This document shows, piece by piece, positions 26,196 through 35,300 of a stretch of 64,000 nt of DNA; position 1 is the stretch's first letter; each line of letters opens with the position of its first letter. This DNA comes from Litorivita sp050633545. GTDB taxonomy: Bacteria > Pseudomonadota > Alphaproteobacteria > Rhodobacterales > Rhodobacteraceae. Below the pieces are notes generated by a model. It was not told the origin of the DNA, did no database searches, and was given only the letters and a program-made list of their open reading frames with translations. Location: contig JBOEGS010000005.1 in the NCBI GenBank assembly GCA_050633545.1, positions 124,001 to 188,000 on the forward strand, read 5' to 3'. A program made the position numbers and the translations under genes.

Positions 26196-26447
26196 ATGCG
26201 GCGTATCGAAAGCGCCATGAACGAGATTGTCGAAATTGATGCGCGCGGGTTGATTTGCCCCTTGCCGGTATTGCGGGCGCGCAAATGCCTGATGGGCATG
26301 GCCCAAGGCGCGGTGCTGCACATCACCGCCGATGATCCTGTGGCGGTGATCGATCTGCCGCATTTTTGCGCGCAGGCGGGGCACGAGGTGGTCGATATCC
26401 GTGAGGGTCAGGACGGCGCACATCTTTATGTGATCCGGCGCGGCTAG
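26196..26447 (+). CDS. TusA-family sulfurtransferase
   Basis: A small (83-residue) sulfur carrier. The signature is DARGLICPLPVLRARK, with the sulfur-carrying cysteine in the CPLP motif. TusA proteins pass persulfide sulfur for tRNA 2-thiouridine or molybdenum cofactor pathways. I call the ATG at 26196 because AGG lies at a useful distance; ATG 26217 (MNEIVEID) would give 76 residues, closer to the usual family start. It diverges from ccdA, and thiol/sulfur handling may be the shared theme. It ends at a bidirectional terminator. Confidence 0.88.
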   Translation: MRRIESAMNEIVEIDARGLICPLPVLRARKCLMGMAQGAVLHITADDPVAVIDLPHFCAQAGHEVVDIREGQDGAHLYVIRRG

Positions 26448-26466
26448 GCCTTGGCCATTGCGCAAT

Positions 26467-26510
26467 AAAAAAACCGCCGCGTGAGGGTCTCATGCGGCGG
26501 TTTTATTGTC
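26467..26510. terminator. Bidirectional terminator between tusA and rne
   Basis: The arms AAAACCGCCGC (26470-26480) and GCGGCGGTTTT (26494-26504), extended inward by GTGAG/CTCAT, form a long stem flanked by an A-run on the left and TTTTATT on the right. It can end both tusA and the convergent rne transcript. Confidence 0.9.
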
Positions 26511-26522
26511 TTATGCGCTGGC

Positions 26523-29309
26523 TTAGCGGCTCAGCGACCACCAACCCTTGCGCTTGGGCTTATCCGCATCCTCGTTTGCGTCAGGCTTGGAAGAGGCCGG
26601 CGCGGGCGTCGGCACGGGTGCAGCAGGCTCGGCCGCGATAGCGGCAGGCTCTTCGGCAGGCGCCTGTACCGGAGCCTCGGGTGCAGGTTCAGGTGCAGGT
26701 GCTTCGGCGGCAGGCACCTGCGCTGATCCTTCGGCTTCGGGCTTTTTCTTTGCCCGCGAACGGCGTTTGGGCTTGGGCTTCTCGGCCACTTCGGCGGTTT
26801 CGGCCTCGGCGGCGGGCGCATCCGTTTTGGCATCCGCTTCGGCCTCTGCCGCCGCAGCCTTCGGCTTGCGGGTGCGTGTGCGGCGTTTGGGCTTTTCAGC
26901 CTCTGCCTCGGCTTGTACCTCGGGCGTCTCGTCTTTTGCGTCGCCTTCGGGCGCAGCCACCTCTGCGGCCTCTGCTTTCTTGGCACGAGGCTTGCGCGTG
27001 CGTTTGGGCTTGGGCGCTTCTTCGGCACTCTGCGTTTCGGCTTCGGCTTCTGCTTCTACGTTTTGCGCAGCCGCATCGACGGTCTGTTCGCTGTCGTTGT
27101 CGCCGGCCTCTGCGTCATTCGTGCTTTCGCCGTTCTCGCCGTTTTGCGCATCGCCATTGCCATTCTTGGACCGACGCCGACGGCGGCGGCGGCGTTTTTT
27201 CGGACGCTCTTCGCCCTCGCCCGCATCCGACGTCGGGTTGGAGTTGCCAGTCTCTTCTGCGGCATCCGCTTCGGCGTCCAAAGCCTCTTGGGCTTCGGCT
27301 TCGGCGGCGGCATCTTCGTCGATCTGGTCCATCAAGGTCGTGTCGACCGACACGACAGGCGCGGCGATCTCGGCCACGACGCGCGTTGCGGTTTTGAATT
27401 TCTCCATGGTGAAATCAGGCGAGATGAGCATCGGGTCGCCTTCAACGCGCACCGACATGCCATAGCGGCCCTCGATTTGCGCCACATGCTCGCGCTTGTG
27501 GTTCATCAAGAAATTGGCGATGCCGACGGGGCATTTGACCAACACCTCACGGGTGCGGCGGCGTGTGCCTTCTTCTTCGATCTGGCGCAGGATCGACAAC
27601 GCGAGGTTATCGTCCGAACGGATCAGGCCGGTGCCGTGGCACGAGGGGCAAGGCTGTGTCGTGGCCTCGATCATACCGGGGCGCAGACGCTGGCGCGACA
27701 TCTCCATAAGGCCGAAACCGGAAATACGGCCTACCTGAATGCGGGCGCGGTCGGTTTTCAGCTTGTCCTTCATCCGTTTCTCAACGGCGGCGTTGTTGCG
27801 GCGCTCGTCCATGTCGATGAAATCGATCACGATCAGACCGGCAAGGTCGCGCAGGCGCAATTGGCGCGCCACTTCTTCGGCGGCCTCAAGGTTGGTTTTG
27901 GTCGCGGTTTCCTCGATCGAGCCTTCCTTGGTGGCACGGCCCGAGTTCACGTCGATGGCGACAAGCGCTTCGGTCACGCCGATCACGATATAGCCGCCCG
28001 ATTTCAATTGAACCGTCGGGTTGAACATCGAGCTGAGGTAGCTTTCGACCTGATAGCGCGCAAAAAGCGGCAGGCTGTCCACGTAGCGTTTCACGTTTTT
28101 GGCGTGGGACGGCATGATCATTCTCATGAAGTCCTTGGCGATGCGGTAACCGCGCTCGCCCTCGACAAACACTTCGTCGATCTCGCGGTTATAAAGATCG
28201 CGGATCGAGCGTTTGATCAAATCGCCTTCCTCGTAAATCTTCGCAGGGGCGATGGATTTGAGGGTCAATTCGCGGATTTGTTCCCACATGCGTTGCAGGT
28301 ACTCGTAATCGCGCTTGATCTCGGATTTTGTGCGTTTCGCACCCGCTGTACGCACGATCAGGCCCGCGCCTTTGGGCACGTCGATCTCTTGCGCGATCTC
28401 TTTGAGCTTCTTGCGATCGTCGGCCGAGGTGATCTTGCGGCTGATGCCGCCGCCGCGTGCGGTGTTGGGCATGAGCACACAATAGCGGCCCGCCAGCGAC
28501 AGATAGGTGGTCAGAGCCGCGCCTTTATTGCCGCGCTCTTCCTTGACGACCTGCACCAGAATGATCTGGCGCACTTTGATGACTTCTTGGATTTTATAAC
28601 GGCGCGGGCGCGGTTTGCGCACGGGGCGGATGTCTTCGCTGTCGTCCTCATCGGCGACAGATTCGATGCTTTCATCCTTGTCAGACGCATCAGCGGCCTG
28701 CACCTCATCACCGTCGTCATCATGCGCGTCATCGTCATGATCTTCATGTTCCGCGGTCTCGTCGGCCGGCTCTTCGACCGGCGTTTCCGAAACGGTTTCC
28801 ATCGGCGATGTGCCCTCGGGCACCTCGGCGTTTGCCTCTGCGGTTTCGTCACCGTCCAGATCGATGGTCTCCATGCCGGAGATACCACCCTCGCCCGCCT
28901 CGACCTCTTTGGTCGCAACCGCATCGTCGCTCTTGGCCTCGGAGGCTTTCGAACGTGTCCGGCGGCGGCGGCCGCGTTTGGGCTTTTCGTCTTCTTCCTC
29001 GCGCGCGCTTTGCGCTTCGGCATAGGCGCGTTCTTCTTCCATCAAGGCTTCGCGGTCGGCGACCGGAATTTGATAATAGTCAGGATGGATTTCCGAGAAC
29101 GCAAGGAACCCGTGACGGTTTCCGCCATAGTCCACAAAGGCCGCCTGAAGCGACGGTTCGACGCGCGTTACTTTTGCGAGGTAAATATTGCCAGCAAGCT
29201 GGCGCCGGTTTTCGGATTCAAAATCGAACTCCTCGACCTTGTTTCCGTCCACCACCACAACGCGGGTCTCTTCCGCGTGGGTGGCATCGATGAGCATTTT
29301 CTTAGCCAT
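26523..29309 (-). CDS. rne: Ribonuclease E
   Basis: Endoribonuclease and degradosome scaffold, 928 residues. The N-terminal S1 domain is split by an acidic and basic insertion (about residues 92-240), as in alphaproteobacteria. The catalytic DNase I-like part contains LVAIDVNSGR and LIVIDFIDM with the two metal-binding aspartates, and the zinc-link is CPSCHGTG near residue 565. The rest is an unstructured scaffold with repeated basic patches (PKRRTRTRKPKA type) and alternating acidic stretches. It ends KGWWSLSR, like the GWW microdomain known to bind PNPase in Caulobacter RNase E. The start at 29309 has GGAAAAC upstream. The 578 nt before it form a long non-coding stretch. Confidence 0.95.
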   Translation of the reverse strand: MAKKMLIDATHAEETRVVVVDGNKVEEFDFESENRRQLAGNIYLAKVTRVEPSLQAAFVDYGGNRHGFLAFSEIHPDYYQIPVADREALMEEERAYAEAQSAREEEDEKPKRGRRRRTRSKASEAKSDDAVATKEVEAGEGGISGMETIDLDGDETAEANAEVPEGTSPMETVSETPVEEPADETAEHEDHDDDAHDDDGDEVQAADASDKDESIESVADEDDSEDIRPVRKPRPRRYKIQEVIKVRQIILVQVVKEERGNKGAALTTYLSLAGRYCVLMPNTARGGGISRKITSADDRKKLKEIAQEIDVPKGAGLIVRTAGAKRTKSEIKRDYEYLQRMWEQIRELTLKSIAPAKIYEEGDLIKRSIRDLYNREIDEVFVEGERGYRIAKDFMRMIMPSHAKNVKRYVDSLPLFARYQVESYLSSMFNPTVQLKSGGYIVIGVTEALVAIDVNSGRATKEGSIEETATKTNLEAAEEVARQLRLRDLAGLIVIDFIDMDERRNNAAVEKRMKDKLKTDRARIQVGRISGFGLMEMSRQRLRPGMIEATTQPCPSCHGTGLIRSDDNLALSILRQIEEEGTRRRTREVLVKCPVGIANFLMNHKREHVAQIEGRYGMSVRVEGDPMLISPDFTMEKFKTATRVVAEIAAPVVSVDTTLMDQIDEDAAAEAEAQEALDAEADAAEETGNSNPTSDAGEGEERPKKRRRRRRRRSKNGNGDAQNGENGESTNDAEAGDNDSEQTVDAAAQNVEAEAEAETQSAEEAPKPKRTRKPRAKKAEAAEVAAPEGDAKDETPEVQAEAEAEKPKRRTRTRKPKAAAAEAEADAKTDAPAAEAETAEVAEKPKPKRRSRAKKKPEAEGSAQVPAAEAPAPEPAPEAPVQAPAEEPAAIAAEPAAPVPTPAPASSKPDANEDADKPKRKGWWSLSR

Positions 29310-29887
29310 GTTTTCCGTTTGCACGCAGACGAAAGCCGCCCTCCCGGGGGAGCGAGGCTTGTTCTGCGGTGTCTATCAGGGGACAAATGCGCGCGGCAGG
29401 GCGTGCCCGAAAGGGCCCCTGCTCCAACATACTGCTGTGTCGCGCGCTTCATCGCGGTTCTTCTCCGACGCTTGCCTCGTTTGACGTGCAAGCGCCCATT
29501 CATCACCCGGAGCACCGGCCTCATAAGGCGGGTGGCGGGCATCTCTACTGACAACCGAAGCTGTCCAATCGGTCTATCCGGCGGTGCGGGGTCTGCCCCG
29601 GATCCGGCCGAATAGCGAAACTCATGCGGTGGCCCCGCGTCGGGGCCGATACCGTTCTTGCACCATAAGGCTTTCGAAGACGCAAAGACAATCCTAAAAA
29701 GCGGCGGTTATCCACAGGGACGGTTGGAAGGCGGCCAAATGATAGCCCGCTGCGCCCTTGGCGGCAGGGCCTCGATGTCATCACGGCGTCACCAAGGCTT
29801 CGCATGGCGGTCACCTGTTCGTCGCGCAAACGTCATGGGAAGCAGGCAATCAAAACTCACCTAACAGCTTAGAAACAGGACATTGTT
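29310..29887. other. Long non-coding spacer between rne and the glycerophosphodiesterase gene
   Basis: 578 nt without a credible gene. Short frames on both strands have shadow-type composition. It must hold the two divergent promoters and, for rne, probably a long 5' leader; RNase E is autoregulated through its leader in enterobacteria, but no conserved structure can be shown here. Confidence 0.4.
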
Positions 29888-31099
29888 ATGCTGCTCAAAT
29901 CCTCTTGCGCCCTTGGCGCTCTTGCCTTGACCCTCGCCGCACCGGCCCAAGCCGAACGGATCGAACTTGGCCCCCGCCCTGCCTATCTGATCTCGCAAAT
30001 GGCCGATGGTCCGCTCAAGGACAAATTGGCCTCCTGCGCCGATATGGAACCGCAGCGCAGCGATTTTTCCATCGGCCACCGCGGCGCGGCGATGATGTTC
30101 CCCGAACATACCGAGCAAAGCTACCGCGCGGCGGGGCTGATGGGCGCGGGCATCCTTGAATGCGATGTGACCTTCACCGCCGACAAGGAGCTGGTCTGCC
30201 GCCACGCGCAAAATGATCTGCATACCACGACCAACATCCTAGCTTCCGATCTGGCGGCCAATTGCACCGCCCCCTTCACCCCCGCGCAGGGCGATGCCAA
30301 AGCGGGCGCCGAATGCCGCACCTCGGATATCACCTTGGCACAGTTCAAAACGCTGAACGGCAAGATGGACGCCGCCAATAGCGCCGCCACCGATGTGGCC
30401 GGTTACATGGACGGCACCGCCGCGTGGCGCACCGATCTTTATGCCACCACCGGCACGGTGATGACCCACGCCGAAAGCATCGCGCTGTTCAAGGAAATGG
30501 GCGTGAAATTCACACCTGAATTGAAATCCCCTGCGGTCGACATGCCGTTCGACGGTTTCACCCAAGCCGATTACGCGCAAAAAATGATCGACGAATACAA
30601 AGCCGCCGGTGTCGATGCATCGCAGGTCTGGGCGCAGAGCTTCAATCTGGACGATGTGCTCTACTGGATCGAAAACGAGCCGGAATTCGGCGCACAGGCG
30701 GTCTATCTTGTGGAACTGGGCGAAGGTTTCAATGAGCAAGACAAATCCACATGGAAAGAGGACTTTGACGCTCTCAAGGCCATGGGCGTCAACTACCTCG
30801 CGCCGTCGATGAACATGCTGGTCACCGATGCGAATGGCACGATCGAGGCCTCGGCCTATGCGAAAGCGGCCAAAGCCTCGGGCCTCAAGCTGATTTCATG
30901 GACGCTGGAACGCTCCGGCCCCTTGGCCTCGGGCGGCGGGTGGTATTTCCAAACCGCCAAGGATGCGCTCAAATCCGATGGCGATTATTTCACCGTTCTG
31001 GACGTGCTGGCGCAAGAGGTCGGTATCGAGGGTATGTTCTCCGATTGGCCCGCAACCGTAACCTATTACGCAAGCTGCATGGGCAAAGGCACCAACTGA
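29888..31099 (+). CDS. glpQ: Secreted glycerophosphodiester phosphodiesterase
   Basis: A 403-residue enzyme that hydrolyses glycerophosphodiesters from phospholipid turnover to glycerol-3-phosphate and an alcohol. A signal peptide is clear (MLLKSSCALGALALTLAAPAQA, cleaved near residue 22), so it acts in the periplasm. Catalytic motifs are FSIGHRGAAMMFPEHT near residue 60 and GILECDVTFTADKELVCRHA near residue 92, with the metal-binding Glu/Asp and acid-base histidines. Extra insertions make it longer than E. coli GlpQ. The substrate may be any glycerophosphodiester. A terminator follows at 31122. Confidence 0.9.
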   Translation: MLLKSSCALGALALTLAAPAQAERIELGPRPAYLISQMADGPLKDKLASCADMEPQRSDFSIGHRGAAMMFPEHTEQSYRAAGLMGAGILECDVTFTADKELVCRHAQNDLHTTTNILASDLAANCTAPFTPAQGDAKAGAECRTSDITLAQFKTLNGKMDAANSAATDVAGYMDGTAAWRTDLYATTGTVMTHAESIALFKEMGVKFTPELKSPAVDMPFDGFTQADYAQKMIDEYKAAGVDASQVWAQSFNLDDVLYWIENEPEFGAQAVYLVELGEGFNEQDKSTWKEDFDALKAMGVNYLAPSMNMLVTDANGTIEASAYAKAAKASGLKLISWTLERSGPLASGGGWYFQTAKDALKSDGDYFTVLDVLAQEVGIEGMFSDWPATVTYYASCMGKGTN

Positions 31100-31121
31100 C
31101 CGGCCCCACACGGCGAAGGAC

Positions 31122-31152
31122 AAAGGGCGGCCCGCATCAGGCCGCCCTTTTC
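31122..31152 (+). terminator. Rho-independent terminator after the glycerophosphodiesterase gene
   Basis: Perfect ten-pair stem AAAGGGCGGC / GCCGCCCTTT followed by a short T-run, 22 nt after the stop codon. Confidence 0.88.
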
Positions 31153-31185
31153 ACATTTGCGGCCTCGGCCATGCCCCTCGCGCGC

Positions 31186-32520
31186 TCAAAGATAATCGGA
31201 GCGTTGCAAGCCGTATTTGGCCATTTTCTCGTTCAACGTCCGGCGCGGCAGGCACAATTCTTCCATCACATTAGTGATCGACCCCTTATGGCGGCGCATG
31301 GTGTTGTCGATCAACATGCGCTCGAAGGCCTCGACATATTCCTTCAAAGGCTTGCCCTCGGTGGTCATCACCTGTTGCATCTCGTCGTGATCGGACATCA
31401 GCAAGGAAGCAATCGTGCCCGACCCGCGCCGCGATTGCAGAACCGCGCGTTCGGCCACATTGATCAACTGGCGCACATTGCCCGGCCAAGGCGCTTGCAA
31501 CAATTGCGCCGCCTCTTGGGCCGTGACCTGCGGCGCGTCGCATCCGTATTCATCGGAAAACTGTTCGCTGAGCCGCGTAAACAGCGTCAGGATATCCTCG
31601 CCGCGCTGGCGCAGGGGCGGCACGGTGATCCGCAGCGCCGCGAGACGGTAGAACAGATCAGGCCGCAGCGCGTCCTCGCAGGTGCGGTCCTGCTCTTGCA
31701 TGTTGCAAATCGCGACGATGCGGGTTTCGGGCGGCGTGCCCTCATCGTTGATAAAGCTCAAAAGTTTCGCCTGCACCGCATCCGACATGGCTTCGACATC
31801 TTCCAAAACCAAGGTGCCGCCGCGCGCCTCTTCGACCGCGGGCAATGTCGTGTCTTCGGGGTTCATCGGGCCAAACAGACGTTTGGACAGCGCCTCTTCC
31901 TCCATCGCGGCGCAAGACAGCAGCACGAATTTCTTGCCCGCGCGCGCGCCGACAGCATGCAAAGCGTGGGCGATGAGGGTTTTGCCGGTGCCGGTCTCGC
32001 CGTCGATCAGAACATGCCCGTCGGCTTGACCCAGATCGAGAATATCCTCCTTGAGGCGCTCCATCACGGGGCTGGCGCCGATGAGTTTCTTCATCAACTG
32101 CCCGCCGTCCGACAATTCGCGGCGCAAGGCGCGGTTGTCCAAGACCAGACGGCGCGCATTGGTGGCCTTTTTGGCCAATTCGGTCATGCGGTCGGGGTTG
32201 AAAGGCTTTTCCAGAAAATCAAACGCCCCGATGCGCATGGCCTCCACCGCGATCGGCACATCGCCGTGACCGGTGATCATGATCACCGGCAAGGCGCTGT
32301 CGGTGCCCATGAGTTTTTTCAAAAACTGCATTCCGTCCATGCCCGGCATCTTGATGTCGGAAATCACGATGCCGGGGTAATCGGCGCCCAATCCTTTGAG
32401 CGCATCCTCGGCGCTGGGAAAGGTTTCGGTGTCATAGCCCGACAGGGCCAGCCATTGGCTGATCGACTGGCGCATATCCTGTTCGTCGTCGACAATGGCA
32501 ATCTTCATAGCCTTGGACAT
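31186..32520 (-). CDS. dctD: DctD-like response regulator lacking the GAFTGA loop
   Basis: A 444-residue NtrC-family regulator paired with DctB for C4-dicarboxylate sensing. The receiver domain has phospho-acceptor D55 in VISDIKMPG; an AAA+ domain starts near residue 145 with a full Walker A, GETGTGKT (174-181); a Fis-type helix-turn-helix lies at about 400-440. Two features are odd. The GAFTGA loop that contacts sigma-54 should follow LFG at about 216 but is replaced by LFGPMNPEDTTLPAVEEA, and the Walker B box reads GGTLVLEDVE instead of the usual LDE. So it probably does not activate sigma-54 promoters in the classical way. It starts 6 nt after the dctB stop. Confidence 0.9.
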   Translation of the reverse strand: MSKAMKIAIVDDEQDMRQSISQWLALSGYDTETFPSAEDALKGLGADYPGIVISDIKMPGMDGMQFLKKLMGTDSALPVIMITGHGDVPIAVEAMRIGAFDFLEKPFNPDRMTELAKKATNARRLVLDNRALRRELSDGGQLMKKLIGASPVMERLKEDILDLGQADGHVLIDGETGTGKTLIAHALHAVGARAGKKFVLLSCAAMEEEALSKRLFGPMNPEDTTLPAVEEARGGTLVLEDVEAMSDAVQAKLLSFINDEGTPPETRIVAICNMQEQDRTCEDALRPDLFYRLAALRITVPPLRQRGEDILTLFTRLSEQFSDEYGCDAPQVTAQEAAQLLQAPWPGNVRQLINVAERAVLQSRRGSGTIASLLMSDHDEMQQVMTTEGKPLKEYVEAFERMLIDNTMRRHKGSITNVMEELCLPRRTLNEKMAKYGLQRSDYL

Positions 32521-32526
32521 CGCTGA

Positions 32527-34299
32527 TCACTCCGCTGCTTGTGTCTCGTTGGTTAAGATAGGCAGTTGCATTTCAAATACAGCCCCCCCCGCTTCGGCGT
32601 TGCGCGCCGTTAGCCGTCCCCCAAGGTCGTTGACGATGCCCGAGGAAATGGCAAGCCCCAGCCCGATCCCGTCGCCCGGCTGTTTGGTGGTGTAGAAAGG
32701 CTCGAACAGGGTATCGAGGTCTTCGATCCCGTGGCCGTTGTCGCGCACCGTGAGGGTCGCGGTTTCTCCCGCCGACAGCAGGATATCAATCTGCGGGTCG
32801 TCATTGGCCTCGACCGCGTCGAGCGCATTGCGCAGCAGGTTGATCAACACCTGTTCGATCCGCATCCGGTCGCCCATGACCTGCACCGGACCTTCGGGCA
32901 GAACGCGGGTGATCTTGACGTGGCGCTGGCGCAATTGCGGCTCCATCATCGCAAGCGCGGAGGCCAGCGCATCGCCCATATTTACAGGGGCCAAAGCATC
33001 GCCACCCTTGCGCGCATAGGATTTGAGTTGCCGCGTGATCGCGCCCATCCGCTCGATCAGATCGTCAATCCTCTGGAAGGAGGACAGCGCCTCGTCGGGC
33101 CGGTTGCGGCGCAGCAAAAGCCCTGCCCCCGCCAGATAGGTTTTCATCGCCGCCAGAGGTTGGTTCAACTCGTGACTGACGGCGGCGGACATCTCGCCCA
33201 GTGCGGCCAGTTTGGAGCTTTGCGCCAGCGTTTGTTCAGCCACGGCGAGGGTTTCTTGCATGCGTTTGCGCTCGGCAATTTCCCGCTGCAGCCTTGCGTT
33301 CAATGCGCGAAGTTCTGCCGACTCGGCTTGGAAAAACACCATGCGCGACGCGGTCTTACGGCTCAGGAAGTAGAAGGCGAGCGCCAGCAGAATGGCGAAT
33401 CCCATGATCTCGAGCGCGAGCACGCCGTTGACCTTTTCGCGCACCGAGGAATAGGTGGTGAAACTGGCCATGCGCCAACCGCGAAAGGCCACGCGCCCCT
33501 CCATCCGCATCACCGCCTCGCCCTGCAAATAGGCATCAACGGGCAAAGAGCTCCAATCGGCGGTGGTGGTGATGGCGCGCAAGATCGCACTGCCCGCCGG
33601 TTCGCGCTCCAAGGCCTCGTTCTCGGTCAGCCCGCGCCATCGGGGCTCGGTGGCAAGGATGATGGTGCCGGCGCTGTCGGTGACCAGAACCGCATCCGAA
33701 ATCCCGGCCCAAGCGCGCTCGAATTTGCGCAAATCGACCTCGGCGACGATCACGCCGACGACATTGCCGCCGCTTTCGAGCCGCCGCGAATAGGTAAAGC
33801 GGTATCCGCCGACCTCGCGCTCCAGCACGGTAAACACCGTATCGGGCGCGCGCAGGGCGTCCACGAAATAGGGCGCAGAGCGGTGATTTTGCCCGAGCAG
33901 ATTGCGGTCTGTCGCCGCCACCGTGCGCCCGTCGCGGTCCATCAAGGTCAAGGAGGCGGCCCCGATTTCCTCGACAAAGGAAATCAGCCGCTGTGTCGAG
34001 AGCGCGTAATTGGAGGAATTGAGCGCCGCGATCAGCGTCGGATCACGCGCCAAAAGCTGCGGCACGATGGCGTTCTGGCGCAATTCGCTCAAAAGGTTGC
34101 CCGAATAGAGCGTCAGCCGCAATTCGGCGCGGTTGCGGGTGTTTTCGGTAAACCGGTGGGTCAAGGCGCGGTTGGTGAAAAACACCGTTACCACCGCCAG
34201 AACCACCAAAAACCCGAGCGCCAGCCGCGTGCGCCAACCGGTCATCGGCGCGCGCTTGGCCGCCATAGCGGAAGCAGGAGAACGGGGCAGCAGTTTCAT
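32527..34299 (-). CDS. dctB: C4-dicarboxylate sensor histidine kinase DctB
   Basis: A 590-residue membrane kinase that reads succinate, malate or fumarate outside the cell and phosphorylates DctD. The first membrane segment (about residues 25-43, LALGFLVVLAVVTVFF) and the second (about 290-310) enclose a periplasmic double-Cache-type domain. A coiled coil (AELRALNARLQREIAERKRMQE) leads to the H box SHELNQPLAAMKTYL, followed by N, G1 (DNGHGIED) and G2 (GDGIGLGLAIS) motifs of the ATPase part. It is the first gene of dctB-dctD; no transporter genes (dctPQM or dctA) are in the window. Confidence 0.94.
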   Translation of the reverse strand: MKLLPRSPASAMAAKRAPMTGWRTRLALGFLVVLAVVTVFFTNRALTHRFTENTRNRAELRLTLYSGNLLSELRQNAIVPQLLARDPTLIAALNSSNYALSTQRLISFVEEIGAASLTLMDRDGRTVAATDRNLLGQNHRSAPYFVDALRAPDTVFTVLEREVGGYRFTYSRRLESGGNVVGVIVAEVDLRKFERAWAGISDAVLVTDSAGTIILATEPRWRGLTENEALEREPAGSAILRAITTTADWSSLPVDAYLQGEAVMRMEGRVAFRGWRMASFTTYSSVREKVNGVLALEIMGFAILLALAFYFLSRKTASRMVFFQAESAELRALNARLQREIAERKRMQETLAVAEQTLAQSSKLAALGEMSAAVSHELNQPLAAMKTYLAGAGLLLRRNRPDEALSSFQRIDDLIERMGAITRQLKSYARKGGDALAPVNMGDALASALAMMEPQLRQRHVKITRVLPEGPVQVMGDRMRIEQVLINLLRNALDAVEANDDPQIDILLSAGETATLTVRDNGHGIEDLDTLFEPFYTTKQPGDGIGLGLAISSGIVNDLGGRLTARNAEAGGAVFEMQLPILTNETQAAE

Positions 34300-34336
34300 C
34301 GCACCAGACTACGCCGCCCGCGCCGCTGCGGCAAGA

Positions 34337-35005
34337 TCAGGCAGATACCGCCGCATCCACCAATGCGCGGAACATTGCCACCCCATCGGTATTGCCATGG
34401 GTTGCCTCAAAGGCCCGTTCGGGGTGCGGCATCATGCCCAGCACACGGCGGTTTTGCGACAAAACGCCGGCGATAGCCCCCACCGATCCATTGGGATTGT
34501 CGGTATAGGTAAAGGCTATGCGGTCCTCGCCCTTGAGCCGCGCCAAGGTCTCGTCATCCGCGAAATAATTGCCATCGTGATGCGCGATCGGAATGTCGAT
34601 CTGCGCGCCCTTGGTGTAGCCCGAGGTAAAGGCGCTATCGGCGGTCGCGACCTGCAAACCGACGGTTTTGCAGATATATTTGATCCCCGCATTGCGGCGC
34701 AGCGCGCCGGGCAAGAGGCGGGTTTCGGTCAGCACCTGAAAGCCGTTGCAGATGCCAAGCGCATAACCGCCCCGCTCCACATGGGTTTTGAGCGCGCCGC
34801 AGATGGGCGAATTGGCCGCGATCGCGCCGCAGCGCAGATAGTCGCCATAGGAAAACCCGCCCGGCACGCCGATAATATCGACGCCGTCGGGCAAAGCCGC
34901 ATCCTTGTGCCAGACCATCGACACCTTTGCGCCGGATTTTTCAAAGGCCACGGCCAAATCGCGGTCGCAATTGGAGCCGGGGAAAACAAGGACGGCAGCG
35001 TGCAT
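34337..35005 (-). CDS. purQ: Phosphoribosylformylglycinamidine synthase glutaminase subunit
   Basis: Class I glutamine amidotransferase of 222 residues that supplies ammonia to PurL in purine synthesis step 4. Visible are the N-terminal AVLVFPGSNCDRD, the nucleophile cysteine in LGICNGFQVL near residue 88, and the catalytic His/Glu near the C-terminus in MMPHPERAFE. It works as a PurQ-PurS-PurL complex; purL is not in this window. Its ATG shares a base with the purS stop (TGATG), so translation is coupled. The frame extends to 35062 but homologues begin at MHAAVLVF. Confidence 0.96.
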   Translation of the reverse strand: MHAAVLVFPGSNCDRDLAVAFEKSGAKVSMVWHKDAALPDGVDIIGVPGGFSYGDYLRCGAIAANSPICGALKTHVERGGYALGICNGFQVLTETRLLPGALRRNAGIKYICKTVGLQVATADSAFTSGYTKGAQIDIPIAHHDGNYFADDETLARLKGEDRIAFTYTDNPNGSVGAIAGVLSQNRRVLGMMPHPERAFEATHGNTDGVAMFRALVDAAVSA

Positions 35006-35235
35006 CACGACATCTCCACCGCGTAGCTTTCGATCACCGTATTGGCGAGCAGCTTTTCGCACATCTCGGTCACCTGCGCCTCGGTGGTGCCCTCGGCCAG
35101 ATCCAATTCGATCACCTTGCCTTGGCGCACGCCATTGACGCCGTCAAACCCGAGGCTGCCAAGCGCGTGGCGCACGGCCTCGCCTTGCGGATCCAAAACC
35201 CCGTTTTTCAACATGACATGGACGCGTGCTTTCAT
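35005..35235 (-). CDS. purS: Phosphoribosylformylglycinamidine synthase subunit PurS
   Basis: A 76-residue structural subunit that bridges PurQ and PurL. The sequence MKARVHVMLKNGVLDPQG and GVRQGKVIELDL is typical of PurS. It begins at ATG 35235 with GGAGAG upstream and ends on the TGATG junction with purQ. It lies 65 nt after the purC stop, so purC-purS-purQ is probably one operon. Confidence 0.95.
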   Translation of the reverse strand: MKARVHVMLKNGVLDPQGEAVRHALGSLGFDGVNGVRQGKVIELDLAEGTTEAQVTEMCEKLLANTVIESYAVEMS

Positions 35236-35300
35236 TTCGGCTCTCCGTAAACATGCGGCGGGAGGCCCGCCGGTAAGGTCAAACGCGCAAGCTGCGCGGA

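Noticed and set aside
26913..29615. Open frame of 900 codons opposite rne
   Set aside because: It is the antisense of RNase E, created by high GC codon use; no ribosome site or recognisable domain.
29545..29829. Minus-strand frame of 94 codons upstream of rne
   Set aside because: Arg-rich low-quality sequence without a ribosome site; counted as non-coding leader or spacer.
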